A DNA stretch of 47,417 bases from Saccharofermentans sp. (GCA_024403695.1 JAKSRI010000022.1:1-47417); one strand, 5' to 3'; counted from the first letter of the stretch, positions 1 through 9,885 are shown. Notes: generated by a model from the sequence alone, not told the origin. Numbers and translations are program-made.

Positions 1-3000
1 CCTCGGAATCTGTAATTACAAACTCTGCTCCATCGAGAACCTTAGTTGTATCTTCTGCATCCACCTTCTTTACAAGTACTGTTACTGGTGTTGGTGCAAG
101 CTTTGTATCTGCAACTACGATTGTATTGTCATCTACTACCTTATCATCGATAACAACCTTACCATCATCGTTAATCTTAAATGTAACTGATGCAGCCTTG
201 TCATATCCCTTAGGAGCCTCTGTCTCCTCAAGGATGTATGTCTTTCCAGCATAGAGCTTATTAGCAATCTCGTTTGCATCAGTTGTGGATGTCCACTCTG
301 GTACTACGATTTCCTGTGTCTCTGCATCTCTAATTACGAACTTAGCCTCTGCAAGTCCATCACCTGTTTCTGCATCTACCTTCTTAACGAGTACTGTTAC
401 TGGTGTTGGAGCAAGCTTTGCATCCTCAACTACGATTGTGTTGTCTGCTACTTCTGTACCATCAATTACAACCTTACCATCCTCATTGATTGAGAATGTG
501 ATTGGTGCAGCCTTCTCATAACCCTTAGGAGCATTTTTCTCTGTAAGAGTATATGTCTTGCCAGCATAGAGCTTATCTGCAATCTCATCTGCAGATGTTG
601 TAGATGTCCATGTTGCAACCTCTGTTCCCTCGGAATCTGTAATTACAAACTCTGCTCCATCGAGAACCTTAGTTGTATCTTCAGAATCTACCTTCTTAAC
701 AAGTACAGTTACTGGTGTAGGTGCAAGCTTTGCATCCTTAACTACGATTGTATTGTCTGCTACTTCTGCACCATCAATTACAACCTTACCTTCCTCATTG
801 ATTGAGAATGTAATTGGATCTGCAACCTTGTATCCAGCTGGTGCCTTTTTCTCTGTAAGAGTATATGTCTTACCAGCGTAGAGCTTATCTGCAATCTCAT
901 CTGCAGATGTTGTAGATGTCCATGTTGCAATCTCTGTACCCTCAGAATCTGTGATTACAAACTCCGCACCATCGAGCACCTTGCTTGTATCCTCAGAATC
1001 CACCTTCTTAACAAGTACTGTTACAGGTGTAGGTGCAATCTTTGTATCAGCTACTACGATAGTATTTTCATCTACTACCTTATCGTCGATAACAACCTTA
1101 CCATCATCGTTAATCTTAAATGTAACTGATGCAGACTTGTCATATCCCTTAGGTGCCTCTGTCTCCTCAAGGATGTATGTCTTTCCAGCATAGAGCTTAC
1201 CTGCAATCTCGTCTGCTGATGTTGTGGATGTCCACTCATCAACTACTACTGCCTGTGTCTCCGCATCCTTAATTACGAACTTAGCCTCTGCAAGTCCATC
1301 ACCTGTTTCTGAATCTACCTTCTTAACGAGTACTGTTACTGGTGTTGGAGCAAGCTTTGCATCCTCTACTACGATTGTGTTGTTAGCTACTGCTGCACCG
1401 TTTACCTTTACAGTTCCATCCTTCTCAAGTGTGAATGTGATTGAATCTGCTGTGTCGTACTTGTCTGGTGCTTCTGTCTCCTCAAGGATGTATGTCTTTC
1501 CTACAGAGAGCTTTCCAAGGATTGTTGTAGCTGCTGTTGCTGTAGATGTAAACTCCTCTACTACTACTGCCTGTGTCTCTGCATCCTTAATTACAAACTT
1601 AGCTCCAGAAAGTGCTGCACCTGTATCCTTGTCTACCTTGGATACCTTTACGTCTGTCATGTCGTCTTCTACGAGAAGTACTCCATCGTCACTTACTTTT
1701 GTTGTTGTCTTTGACTTATCGATCTTTCCGTCTGCATCAAGTGTAAATGTTGTCTCTGTTGTAATTGTGTATCCGTCTGGGGCTACTGTCTCCTTAAGAG
1801 TGTATGTCTTTCCAGCTTCTACCTTGTCAGATACATGTGCATCCTTTGTGGAATTCCACTCATCTACAACCTTACCTGTCTCTACATCGATAATCTGAAT
1901 GTGTGCGCCTTCGAGTTCTGTACCAGCACCTGCATCTACCTTAGATACGCTGATTGTTGGCTTAACTGTAATCTTCTTATCAGCTACTACAATTGTCTTA
2001 TCAGCTACTTCACTTCCATCAACTACTACAGTTCCATCATCCTTAAGTGTGAATGTGATTGGGTCTACTGTATCGTACTTGTCTGGTGCTTCTGTCTCCT
2101 CAAGGATGTATGTCTTTCCTACAGAGAGCTTTCCAAGGATTGTTGTAGCTGCTGTTGCTGTAGATGTAAACTCCTCTACTACTACTGCCTGTGTCTCTGC
2201 ATCCTTAATTACAAACTTAGCTCCAGAAAGTGCTACACCTGTATCCTTGTCTACCTTGGATACCTTTACGTCTGTCTTAGTATCAGCCATAAGGAGAGCG
2301 CCATCAACTACAGTGATTGGATGATTAGCATCGATAGCAACAATATTTCCAGCATCATCAAGCTTGAACTGAATATCATCTGCAAGAACATATCCATCTG
2401 GGGCCTTAACTTCCTTAAGTGTATATACCTCATTGATCTTAAGTACTCCAGTAATTGTGTGAATTGAAGCTGTTGTATCCCACTCTACCTTTTTAGTTCC
2501 TTCAGAGTCATAAATTTCAAATGTCGCACCAGCAAGGAGAGTTGTTGATTTTTCACCATCAGCCTTTCCTACCTTAACAGATGTCATGTCATCCTCAACG
2601 AGGATTACACCATCAGTAACCTTTGCTGCCTTCTGATCATCAGCAAGGCCGTCTGTTGTTACCTTACCATCGTCTGTAATCTTGAAGTATGTCTCTGTAG
2701 CGATTGTGTATCCTTCTGGTGCTACTGTCTCTACAAGCTTGTATGTCTTTCCAGTTTCTACCTTGTCAGATACATGTGCATCCTTTGTGGAATTCCACTC
2801 ATCTACCTTCTCGCCTGTTGTTACATCGTAAAGCTCAATATGTGCGCCTTCGAGTTCTGTACCAGCGCCTGCATCTACCTTGGATACGCTGATTGTTGGC
2901 TTAATCTTTGCATCTGTAACTACGATTGTGTTGTTAGCTACTGCCTCGCCATCAACCTTTACAGTTCCATCCTTCTCGATTGTGAATGTGATTGAATCTG

Positions 3001-3519
3001 CCTTTGTATAGCCCTTAGGAGCATCTGTCTCTTCAAGGATATAAGGTGTCTCTACCTTGAGAATTCCCTTAATATCCTCTGCTGTTGTTGCAGATGTCCA
3101 CTCTGGCAATACGATTTTCTGTGTCTCTGCATCTCTAATTACAAACTTAGCGCCTTCAAGTGGTGCATTTGTATCGTCTGCAATCTTTGAAACCTTTACG
3201 TCTGTCTTATCGTCATTTACAAGGATTATTCCATCCTTAATTTCGGCTGCGTCCTGACCATCTCCAAGACCTTCTGTTGTCACCTTACCATCGTCTGTAA
3301 TCTTGAAGTATGTCTCTGTAGCGATTGTGTATCCGTCTGGTGCTACTGTCTCTACGAGCTTGTATGTATGACCAGCCTTTACTACATCAGTCTCATGTGC
3401 TGCATCTGTTGATGTCCATGAGTCTACCTTCTCGCCTGTTGTTACATCGTAAAGTTCAATTTCTGCGCCTGGGAGTTCTTCTCCTGCACCTGTCTCTACC
3501 TTAGATACCTTAATCACGA
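1..3519 (-). repeat. Tandem ~312-bp repeats encoding SpaA/Cna_B domains
   Basis: At least eleven full units and one cut unit. Units begin (VxVxKVD strand) near 3519, 3201, 2893, 2580, 2270, 1954, 1655, 1335, 1022, 711, 390 and 75, giving periods of 299-321 bp (about 100-107 residues). Types alternate: units at 2893 and 1954 share KVDAGAGTELEGAH; 2270 and 1655 share KVDKDTGxALSGAKF; 1335 and 390 share ETGDGLAEAKF; 1022, 711 and 75 share EDTxKVLDGAEF. Some units are nearly identical at DNA level, which points to recent duplication or homogenisation. A further divergent unit lies at about 4010-3590. Confidence 0.92.
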
Positions 3520-6500
3520 TTGGTGTTGGTGATGGTGTATCAGTAGGTTCCTTATTTGGCTCAGTATTATTATCGATAGCAGTATTTGCTACTCTCAATG
3601 TACAACCTTCACCCATAATAAGTACATTAGGGAAATTTGCTTTAACTGTATCAGCCTTTACTTCTCTTAATGTTGTAATCCAATACTCAGTAGAATCCAG
3701 CTTATAACCACCTGGAGCTTTAGTTTCAACAATCTTATAAACTCTATCTGGCTGAATATAGAGATTTGCATTAGTAATTTCTTTATTATTAGCATCAAAT
3801 GGTTTAGCAGAACCTGTAGCAACCTTAAGATCAGATGACTGAATAGCTCTATCAGGAAGTGACTCTGCATTATAAACTACCTTAGTTGCCTCGCCACTAG
3901 CCAAATATTCTGTAATGGTAAACTGCGCTCCACCCAAATATACATCAGGTCTATTACTTGGTACCTTTTCAATAAACAGAGCAGAACTCAATGAACCACT
4001 AGAATTGGCTACCTTAGTATTATTGTTTGTGGAATCAGAAATATCCTCAGAAAAATAAGGATTTGGGATTGTAACAGTATTCTCAATACTAATAGGTGTA
4101 TCATTTGGAAGATTAGATCTTGTTCCATAAGTTACCTGAAGAGGCTGATCATCTGGAACGAAGAGAATAATATCATTTCCTTCTATTCTGAACTCATAAT
4201 GATTTGCATCAACTATGTCATCAGCAACATAATCTACTTCCAAAGGCTTACCTGTATTTAGATTTACTACTTTCATAGTTCCTTTTACATAGTCAAGGCA
4301 ATCAGGTAATGTATCTATTACCTTAATTGTATTTTTATCAGCCTTTTCACCTGTTACAAAATTCTTACCAAATGGATTAATTGTGATTGAGTAAGTCAAA
4401 ACACCCTTCTCATCCATATTTACATATTTCTTATCAAGAGCATCTTTTGTTACTGTAGATTCGCCAGTAGCAGAATCTTTAATCGGATGATCTGGGTCAT
4501 CAGTAATACCTTCGAACTCAATTCCGTTCTCATAAGTTTTACTGTATACAAAATTTCCATTCTTAAATTCGCCTGTAGGCAACATACTATCAGGAACTTT
4601 TGTAATATATTTAACTGTAATTTGTCCACCGTTAATAGAACCCCAATCGAATGGAGGATTCCAACCCTGATTTACAGCAGATGCTTTAGAAAAATCAGCT
4701 GTAAAACCATCAGCTGTCTTTACTACCGGAACCCAATACTCTCTTCCGCCACCAATATTAACTAAAACGGCATCTTTGTTACTTTCACCACCAGATTTAG
4801 ATCCAAGGAATTCCATGCCATTAAGATGATCTGTTAACTTAATTGCAGTCCACTGTGCTGGAGTAAGAGGTGTATTCTGATCACATGCATTGATGTATAC
4901 AGTCCAAGCAATTGTGTGATCAGCAACATTCATTTCACTATCAGCCTTCTTAGCAACGTAAGGTGCAGAAGGTGTTGGCTTTGATCCAATAGTAACATTA
5001 ACTGTTTCTTTATCATTACCTGCAGGGGTCCATGCATAATCAACATAAGCAGTATTTTCAAGTGTTACATTGTTATTATAATTGTAGTCTTTAATAGAAT
5101 ATGTAGTTGTATATTCAAGAACTACATCATGACCTTCAATCTTATGAAGCAACTCTTCATCTGTAATTTTAATATCATTTTGATTGCGTGTGTACGCAGT
5201 AATTGCAACTTTATTATTATCATCATCGATATAATAAATACTTGCATTCTCCCAATCAATAACCTGATCATTGCCAGGTGCTTCTTTAATTGAAATTCCC
5301 TGACCAGGATTATTAGGGTCTGCGTATACCATCTGATACTTACTTAAATCTTCATCAATGTGTACTACAACTCTCCAATTAGCTGTAACAGTTTCACTCT
5401 CAAGATCAACTACTGCATTATCTACTGCACTCTTATCCACAACTGGTTCTGGTGTTGGAGTCGCTGGAGCTTTATATACGCCTACACCAGAATTAGCTGG
5501 ATTACCGTAATCTTTGCCCTCAGAATCAACAAGCTTAGCTGTATTATCTACGCTAAGATCCTTATCACCAGTTAACTTTTCTTCATCGACTGTTGTTGTA
5601 TATGTAATAACATAATTATGTGTATTTCTCTTTGAGTTATCAGAAGATAAATCAGGGAATGTATATGAATTCAACGCATCAAGAGAATCTACCTCTACTG
5701 AAGTGCCTGCATCTTTATCCAAAATTGTAATTTTTCCATCAAGAGTAGCTTCTACACCAGTAAGCACATCGTTAACATGCATTCCACTGATATTACCACG
5801 AAGAGAACCACTATTAACATTAATTGTCCAAGTGACAGAATTTGTAGACTTGTTAAATTCACCATGGCTCTTACTAATCAATGAAACATTTGAATTCTGA
5901 GGTGTTGCAGAAACTGTGTCCTGCATATTTGGCTCTGTTTTCAAATCAAGCTTACGATCATCACCTGGTACATTACCCGTAACACTATTTGTTAATGTCA
6001 TTCCATTAGCTGTATAGTAGGAATCTTTAACAGTAGAAGAATATGTAATTGTAAAAGAGGAATTAGCTGCGAGATTATCCACTGTAAATGTGAATTTACC
6101 ATCTGCAGTCTTTTTTACTGAAACGCCAGTTCCAGTAACTGTAATATCTGTAGCTTCAATTGCTTCCAATCCAGAAGGGAACGAATCTGTGAGTACAAAC
6201 TTTCCTGTAGGAGAAGGATAAGTATTTTCTACCTTAATTGTATAAGTAACCTTACCATCATCACCAACACTTGAAGATGTCTTAGTAGTATTCAAACCCA
6301 GATCAATATTTGTTTTATTAGGAGTATTAAATGTTGGAGTACCTCCACTAGGGTTTGCAAGAGTTAAAAATGAGAGAGTATAGTTACCTGAGTTATTTCC
6401 GAAAGCACTAGAATCCAAAGAACATGAGAATTTAAAATTACCTGTTCTTCCATAAACACTTCCACCGTCTGTACCTGTTTTAGGTGAACCATCTGCATTA

Positions 6501-7024
6501 AAGCAGTCACGCAAATCTATTGTAAGCAATCCATATGTAGAAGAAGATGGGTTATTATCGATAGAATATGGGGCCTTAAAATTAGTATTTGGAATATCGA
6601 TATCGCCCTTCAATGCATTTTGATCAAATGAAGATAAATCGATAAGAGGCTTACCGTTTGTATTACCATTTGAATCTCTAGCAATAATCTCATTCAAATC
6701 AAATGTAAGATATGGATTCTTTGTTCCATTAAACTGATCGTCAGCTGTATTACTAGCTGGCAATTCAAAGTTCAACCACATAGTAAATCTCTTTGGCTGA
6801 TTATTATCGCCTATGATCTGGTCATTGTTATAAGGATTATAATTTATATCCTTATCGGAAATCTGAACAGAAGTAATCAATTTACCCATATCAGCTTTTC
6901 CAGTAGCATCACTACCAGCAGCTCTAGCCATTTTGTTTGCAAATGGTGTAAACATATTAATCACCATCAGTGCTGCCAGCAAGCCTGCAAGCGGTTTAAT
7001 TCTCTTTCTTAAAAAAGTGCCCAT
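1..7024 (-). CDS. Giant multi-domain surface adhesin with SpaA/Cna_B repeats (partial, C-terminus outside window)
   Basis: The frame is open from an ATG at 7022-7024 to the left edge: 2341 codons without a stop. The start has a GAGGGG ribosome binding site. Residues 1-36 form a signal peptide (KRK-rich start, hydrophobic core, ANKMARAAG end). From about residue 40 to 1000 there are beta-sandwich modules; lines such as VTYTIKVENTYPSPTG recur near residues 259, 395, 545, 703 and 873, as in Cna/DUF11-type adhesin stalks. Short Pro/Thr-rich linkers occur (PATPTPEP, TDTPSPTP). From about residue 1005 follow SpaA/Cna_B (prealbumin-like) domains with VxVxKVD, ETxAPxGY and NNTIVV strands, holding the Lys, Glu and Asn that form isopeptide bonds in this family. 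The sorting signal (LPXTG or other) would lie beyond the window. Role inferred: a cell-wall-anchored stalk or adhesin. Ligand unknown. Confidence 0.93.
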   Translation of the reverse strand, partial: MGTFLRKRIKPLAGLLAALMVINMFTPFANKMARAAGSDATGKADMGKLITSVQISDKDINYNPYNNDQIIGDNNQPKRFTMWLNFELPASNTADDQFNGTKNPYLTFDLNEIIARDSNGNTNGKPLIDLSSFDQNALKGDIDIPNTNFKAPYSIDNNPSSSTYGLLTIDLRDCFNADGSPKTGTDGGSVYGRTGNFKFSCSLDSSAFGNNSGNYTLSFLTLANPSGGTPTFNTPNKTNIDLGLNTTKTSSSVGDDGKVTYTIKVENTYPSPTGKFVLTDSFPSGLEAIEATDITVTGTGVSVKKTADGKFTFTVDNLAANSSFTITYSSTVKDSYYTANGMTLTNSVTGNVPGDDRKLDLKTEPNMQDTVSATPQNSNVSLISKSHGEFNKSTNSVTWTINVNSGSLRGNISGMHVNDVLTGVEATLDGKITILDKDAGTSVEVDSLDALNSYTFPDLSSDNSKRNTHNYVITYTTTVDEEKLTGDKDLSVDNTAKLVDSEGKDYGNPANSGVGVYKAPATPTPEPVVDKSAVDNAVVDLESETVTANWRVVVHIDEDLSKYQMVYADPNNPGQGISIKEAPGNDQVIDWENASIYYIDDDNNKVAITAYTRNQNDIKITDEELLHKIEGHDVVLEYTTTYSIKDYNYNNNVTLENTAYVDYAWTPAGNDKETVNVTIGSKPTPSAPYVAKKADSEMNVADHTIAWTVYINACDQNTPLTPAQWTAIKLTDHLNGMEFLGSKSGGESNKDAVLVNIGGGREYWVPVVKTADGFTADFSKASAVNQGWNPPFDWGSINGGQITVKYITKVPDSMLPTGEFKNGNFVYSKTYENGIEFEGITDDPDHPIKDSATGESTVTKDALDKKYVNMDEKGVLTYSITINPFGKNFVTGEKADKNTIKVIDTLPDCLDYVKGTMKVVNLNTGKPLEVDYVADDIVDANHYEFRIEGNDIILFVPDDQPLQVTYGTRSNLPNDTPISIENTVTIPNPYFSEDISDSTNNNTKVANSSGSLSSALFIEKVPSNRPDVYLGGAQFTITEYLASGEATKVVYNAESLPDRAIQSSDLKVATGSAKPFDANNKEITNANLYIQPDRVYKIVETKAPGGYKLDSTEYWITTLREVKADTVKANFPNVLIMGEGCTLRVANTAIDNNTEPNKEPTDTPSPTPIVIKVSKVETGAGEELPGAEIELYDVTTGEKVDSWTSTDAAHETDVVKAGHTYKLVETVAPDGYTIATETYFKITDDGKVTTEGLGDGQDAAEIKDGIILVNDDKTDVKVSKIADDTNAPLEGAKFVIRDAETQKIVLPEWTSATTAEDIKGILKVETPYILEETDAPKGYTKADSITFTIEKDGTVKVDGEAVANNTIVVTDAKIKPTISVSKVDAGAGTELEGAHIELYDVTTGEKVDEWNSTKDAHVSDKVETGKTYKLVETVAPEGYTIATETYFKITDDGKVTTDGLADDQKAAKVTDGVILVEDDMTSVKVGKADGEKSTTLLAGATFEIYDSEGTKKVEWDTTASIHTITGVLKINEVYTLKEVKAPDGYVLADDIQFKLDDAGNIVAIDANHPITVVDGALLMADTKTDVKVSKVDKDTGVALSGAKFVIKDAETQAVVVEEFTSTATAATTILGKLSVGKTYILEETEAPDKYDTVDPITFTLKDDGTVVVDGSEVADKTIVVADKKITVKPTISVSKVDAGAGTELEGAHIQIIDVETGKVVDEWNSTKDAHVSDKVEAGKTYTLKETVAPDGYTITTETTFTLDADGKIDKSKTTTKVSDDGVLLVEDDMTDVKVSKVDKDTGAALSGAKFVIKDAETQAVVVEEFTSTATAATTILGKLSVGKTYILEETEAPDKYDTADSITFTLEKDGTVKVNGAAVANNTIVVEDAKLAPTPVTVLVKKVDSETGDGLAEAKFVIKDAETQAVVVDEWTSTTSADEIAGKLYAGKTYILEETEAPKGYDKSASVTFKINDDGKVVIDDKVVDENTIVVADTKIAPTPVTVLVKKVDSEDTSKVLDGAEFVITDSEGTEIATWTSTTSADEIADKLYAGKTYTLTEKKAPAGYKVADPITFSINEEGKVVIDGAEVADNTIVVKDAKLAPTPVTVLVKKVDSEDTTKVLDGAEFVITDSEGTEVATWTSTTSADEIADKLYAGKTYTLTEKNAPKGYEKAAPITFSINEDGKVVIDGTEVADNTIVVEDAKLAPTPVTVLVKKVDAETGDGLAEAKFVIRDAETQEIVVPEWTSTTDANEIANKLYAGKTYILEETEAPKGYDKAASVTFKINDDGKVVIDDKVVDDNTIVVADTKLAPTPVTVLVKKVDAEDTTKVLDGAEFVITDSE

Positions 7025-7378
7025 AGTTTTCCCCTCTTTTACATAAATATCTAATTTATTTTATATACATCAGAATATGAATGAATTATGGAATTGTTAA
7101 CAAACTATAAATGTACATAGTTCACCTACAGTAACCTCATCATCCACTATCAGTATATAAATCTTTCGTTTCAGCAATATTACAAACAGAAAAGCGTTAT
7201 ATAACAACAGTCTGTAACATTGTTACATACCTCAAAAAAGCACTATAAAGCACATAAAAACATCAAAAGTGACAATAGTGTAAGAAACCACGTCCTAAAT
7301 GTAAGGTAAATCGATAGTTGCGTTTCCTCTCGGAGAATATCATAGAACCATAAGAAACAAACACGGAGGACACACAAC
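7025..7378. other. 354-bp divergent intergenic region between adhesin and VanZ-like gene
   Basis: AT-rich, no coding potential seen. It holds the ribosome binding sites of both genes (GAGGGG for the adhesin, GGAGGA at 7365-7370 for the VanZ-like gene), a rightward promoter with an overlapping palindrome (listed separately), and a possible leftward promoter TTAACA-17-TATTCT for the adhesin that is too weak to call firmly. Confidence 0.6.
7220..7249 (+). promoter_or_regulatory. Putative promoter of VanZ-like gene with operator-like palindrome
   Basis: TTGTTA (7220-7225) and TATAAA (7244-7249) are 18 bp apart. The 15-bp palindrome TGTAACATTGTTACA (7213-7227) covers the -35 box, so a repressor site is plausible. 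The implied leader to the 7379 start is about 120 nt. Confidence 0.5.
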
Positions 7379-7975
7379 ATGATGACATGGATTAACGCAA
7401 TTATTCTTGGAGCTAAATTATTTACTTTATTTACTGTATTAGTAACACTTCCACTTGAGATTACTAAGATTGGCATGAGAAAGCACTTCAATCCAGTAAA
7501 GGTAGTAACTGACCTTGCCATGGCATTTTATTTCGCTTGCCTTGCCGCAGTAGTTTTCTTCCCACTCCCTACAGCATCTCAGGCTGTTGGTCTCACTTAC
7601 AGAATGCAGATTATTCCTTGTTATGCTTTGTGGGATATCGCAGTTAACCCAAGTGTTAGCGCAGTACTTCAGGTAGTATTTAATGTAGTAATGACAATTC
7701 CATTTGGAATCTTTATGGGATACAGATTTGGTTTCAGCACAAAGAAGACAGTTATCGCATCACTCCTTCTCTCACTATTTATCGAGACAGCTCAGTTCAC
7801 AGGTCTCTTCGGAATGTATCATGGATCCTTCAGACTCTGTGATGTTGATGACCTTATGCTCAACACACTTGGCGGCTTTATTGGTGCTCTTGTTTACACA
7901 AAAATAAACCACATGCTTCCATCACTGGAAAAGCACATGGTTTCATGGAAAGACGGTGTTCTTGCTTTCTGCTGA
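7379..7975 (+). CDS. VanZ-like family membrane protein
   Basis: 198 residues with four to five predicted membrane segments. The C-terminal half carries the VanZ signature: a PFGIFMGY segment after a hydrophobic helix, then a SLFIETAQ helix, a DVDDLMLNTLGG motif and a closing GALVY segment. VanZ homologues influence teicoplanin resistance and cell-surface properties, but the biochemical activity of most is unknown. GGAGGA lies 8 nt before the ATG; a second ATG follows directly and could also be used. It is transcribed away from the giant adhesin and ends six bases before a convergent gene. Confidence 0.85.
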   Translation: MMTWINAIILGAKLFTLFTVLVTLPLEITKIGMRKHFNPVKVVTDLAMAFYFACLAAVVFFPLPTASQAVGLTYRMQIIPCYALWDIAVNPSVSAVLQVVFNVVMTIPFGIFMGYRFGFSTKKTVIASLLLSLFIETAQFTGLFGMYHGSFRLCDVDDLMLNTLGGFIGALVYTKINHMLPSLEKHMVSWKDGVLAFC

Positions 7976-7981
7976 TACTGA

Positions 7982-8518
7982 TTACAGAATTCCAGCAAAG
8001 TACAAAAAACCTATAAGTCCTACAGCGAACAAACTAATTAAAGACCAGATTAAAGTAAATACCTGAGCATTCATTTCGCCCTTCTGATAGAAGCCACAGT
8101 TAGGATACTTCTTAGCAAATATCAGTGAGACTATATAACAAAGGAATGGAATATACGTAATACAGCAGACAATAATGATCATAAGTGAACGAATCTCATA
8201 TGCACTTTGTAATTCTGCTGGATCAGTATTACCTACGCCGTGCTTTTTGTTGTAAATAACTGCATTCATAGTGGCAATCATGCCCACGCTTACACCAACA
8301 AAAATCAATATAACAGGAATGAATATTGAGGCTTCAGTAACAATGAAATATGCAGCCGATCCACCAAATATCAATACTGGCAAGAAAAGACTAAGTGCCA
8401 CTCTGATTCCACCAGGACGCTGATTAGGATCTTTCAAGTCATACTCTTCGTGAATCTCATTCTTAGTTCCAACAAAGTACTGCCCCTGGTCAAGACGTCT
8501 GTTATCAAAATCATTCAT
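7982..8518 (-). CDS. Uncharacterised four-helix membrane protein
   Basis: 178 residues. A charged N-terminal tail of about 40 residues (cytosolic, with DPNQRPGG) is followed by two hydrophobic segments (about 42-62 and 65-86), a polar stretch, then two more (about 112-134 and 150-175). TGAGGT precedes the ATG. It lies 20 nt downstream of the LUD-domain gene on the same strand, so the two are probably co-transcribed. I do not recognise a family and assign no function. Confidence 0.75.
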   Translation of the reverse strand: MNDFDNRRLDQGQYFVGTKNEIHEEYDLKDPNQRPGGIRVALSLFLPVLIFGGSAAYFIVTEASIFIPVILIFVGVSVGMIATMNAVIYNKKHGVGNTDPAELQSAYEIRSLMIIIVCCITYIPFLCYIVSLIFAKKYPNCGFYQKGEMNAQVFTLIWSLISLFAVGLIGFLYFAGIL

Positions 8519-8538
8519 AATAAATACCTCAACTAATA

Positions 8539-9168
8539 TCAGAATCCGAGGTTGTCGTTAACAAGGATTACATGTACTCTGCCATCATGTCTCTCATATC
8601 TTGTAATGAGGAAATTACAGCAGATTGTCTCATGGCTCTTGCAGTTCGCACATGCCCCTGTCTTGGAACAAGGAGTGTTAAGACCAAATCTCATTGCATT
8701 CATAGTGGCAGCGCTATTACGTGCACGCATCATAGCACCATCAATGTCGCCTGCAACCTTATTCATGCCAACAATGAGAACAAGCTTATCTGGACCGAAA
8801 GCATATGCAGAAACACGATTGGAATTAGCATCAATATTTACGAGAACGCCATCATTAGTAATTGCATTCGCACTACCAAGATAAACATCTGCATTATAAG
8901 CCATGCGAGCAGCTGCTTTCTTATCCTCATAATTATCTCTATCAATGAAGTTATAATTACCACTATTAAGTGCATCAACAAGACCGATTTCTCTTACGGA
9001 CATTGAACCACCCATAGTAACTGTGCTTCCCTCTGGAATAAGCTCGAGAGCAATCTTCAAAGCTTCTTCCTTAGTCTGTGCGTAATAACCTGTCATATTA
9101 CGTGAAGCAAGGCCCTTAATAACTGTCTGTGCAAGCAGATCATTACGCTTTACAATATTCTCATTCAT
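8539..9168 (-). CDS. LUD-domain (lactate utilisation/DUF162-type) protein
   Basis: 209 residues. The LUD fold is recognised from the order VTMGGSMSVREIGLVDAL, AADVYLGSANAIT-like segment, DGVLVNIDANSNRVSA and GPDKLVLIVGMNKV. The C-terminus has a Cys cluster (CSKTGACANCKSHETICC) typical of the stand-alone clostridial members. LutC-type relatives act in lactate oxidation with iron-sulfur partners, but no lutA/lutB genes are nearby, so the substrate is open. The start at 9168 is preferred over an in-frame one 21 nt upstream because GGAGG sits at 9176-9180. Confidence 0.82.
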   Translation of the reverse strand: MNENIVKRNDLLAQTVIKGLASRNMTGYYAQTKEEALKIALELIPEGSTVTMGGSMSVREIGLVDALNSGNYNFIDRDNYEDKKAAARMAYNADVYLGSANAITNDGVLVNIDANSNRVSAYAFGPDKLVLIVGMNKVAGDIDGAMMRARNSAATMNAMRFGLNTPCSKTGACANCKSHETICCNFLITRYERHDGRVHVILVNDNLGF

Positions 9169-9252
9169 ATGTTTTCCTCCCCAGAACAAGCAATAGCTAG
9201 CAATATGTGTTATTATAACTGAACAAAACTTTTATGGAAAAGGGGAATTAAT

Positions 9253-9885
9253 ATGTTTTGTCCTAATTGTGGATCACAGGTAGCTGAAGGAACAGCCTTT
9301 TGCGGCGCATGCGGCTCTAGACTTGCTACCGAAGCACCAAAGCCAGTAGAGGCAACACCAGTTGAAACTGCACCGGTAACACCAGTTGCACCGGTAATCG
9401 TTCCTGCACCAGCGCCAGTAGCAGAAACACCAGTAGCAGAAGCACCAAAATACGAAGCACCACTTACTGATACAAAAACAATTACAGTATCTGATACTAA
9501 TGGCGAAGTATTAAGCAAGCGTCAGTTTATTAAGTTGCCGGAGAACAAGAAGCTTCTTTCTAACATAAGAGGCGGAGCTATTCTGTGCTATATCGTAGCA
9601 GTAGTAACTGCCATTGTTTATTATGTTCAGTACGGTGGCCTCGACGTCGAGATTATTGTAGGATGTGCATTCATCGCAGCAGGCGGACTTATCTGTCACT
9701 TAACTATGAGCAGAGTTGCATCTCTCATTTACGCTGGTATCGTTATTGCTGCATATGTTTATACTCTTGTTGAGTCAGGTGTTTCATCCGGTTATCTTCT
9801 TATTGTCGGTGCAATTTTCCTTGTTATTTATAATTTCAAGGCTGCTTCCGCTTATAAGAGATATAAGAAAAGCATTGAACATTAA
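9253..9885 (+). CDS. Zinc-ribbon membrane protein
   Basis: 210 residues. Residues 1-25 form a zinc ribbon with two CxxC pairs (FCPNCG and FCGACG). A Pro/Ala/Val-rich linker of about 45 residues follows (repeated APVAETPVAEAP-type units), then about four hydrophobic helices between residues 108 and 200, and a basic C-terminus (YKRYKKS). Similar zinc-ribbon plus helix proteins are common in Clostridia with unknown roles. GGGGAA precedes the ATG. It is divergent from the LUD gene and is closed by a hairpin terminator. Confidence 0.82.
   Translation: MFCPNCGSQVAEGTAFCGACGSRLATEAPKPVEATPVETAPVTPVAPVIVPAPAPVAETPVAEAPKYEAPLTDTKTITVSDTNGEVLSKRQFIKLPENKKLLSNIRGGAILCYIVAVVTAIVYYVQYGGLDVEIIVGCAFIAAGGLICHLTMSRVASLIYAGIVIAAYVYTLVESGVSSGYLLIVGAIFLVIYNFKAASAYKRYKKSIEH

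Noticed and set aside
285..3257. Serine/threonine-rich and cysteine-rich open frames on the plus strand across the adhesin repeats
   Set aside because: They are antisense to a continuous 2341-codon frame with clear family motifs; their repeats merely mirror the adhesin repeats, and none has a good ribosome binding site.
1..3519. Tandem repeats as a possible CRISPR or satellite array
   Set aside because: The period is about 312 bp, units are coding and diverged, and there are no short identical repeats with unique spacers.
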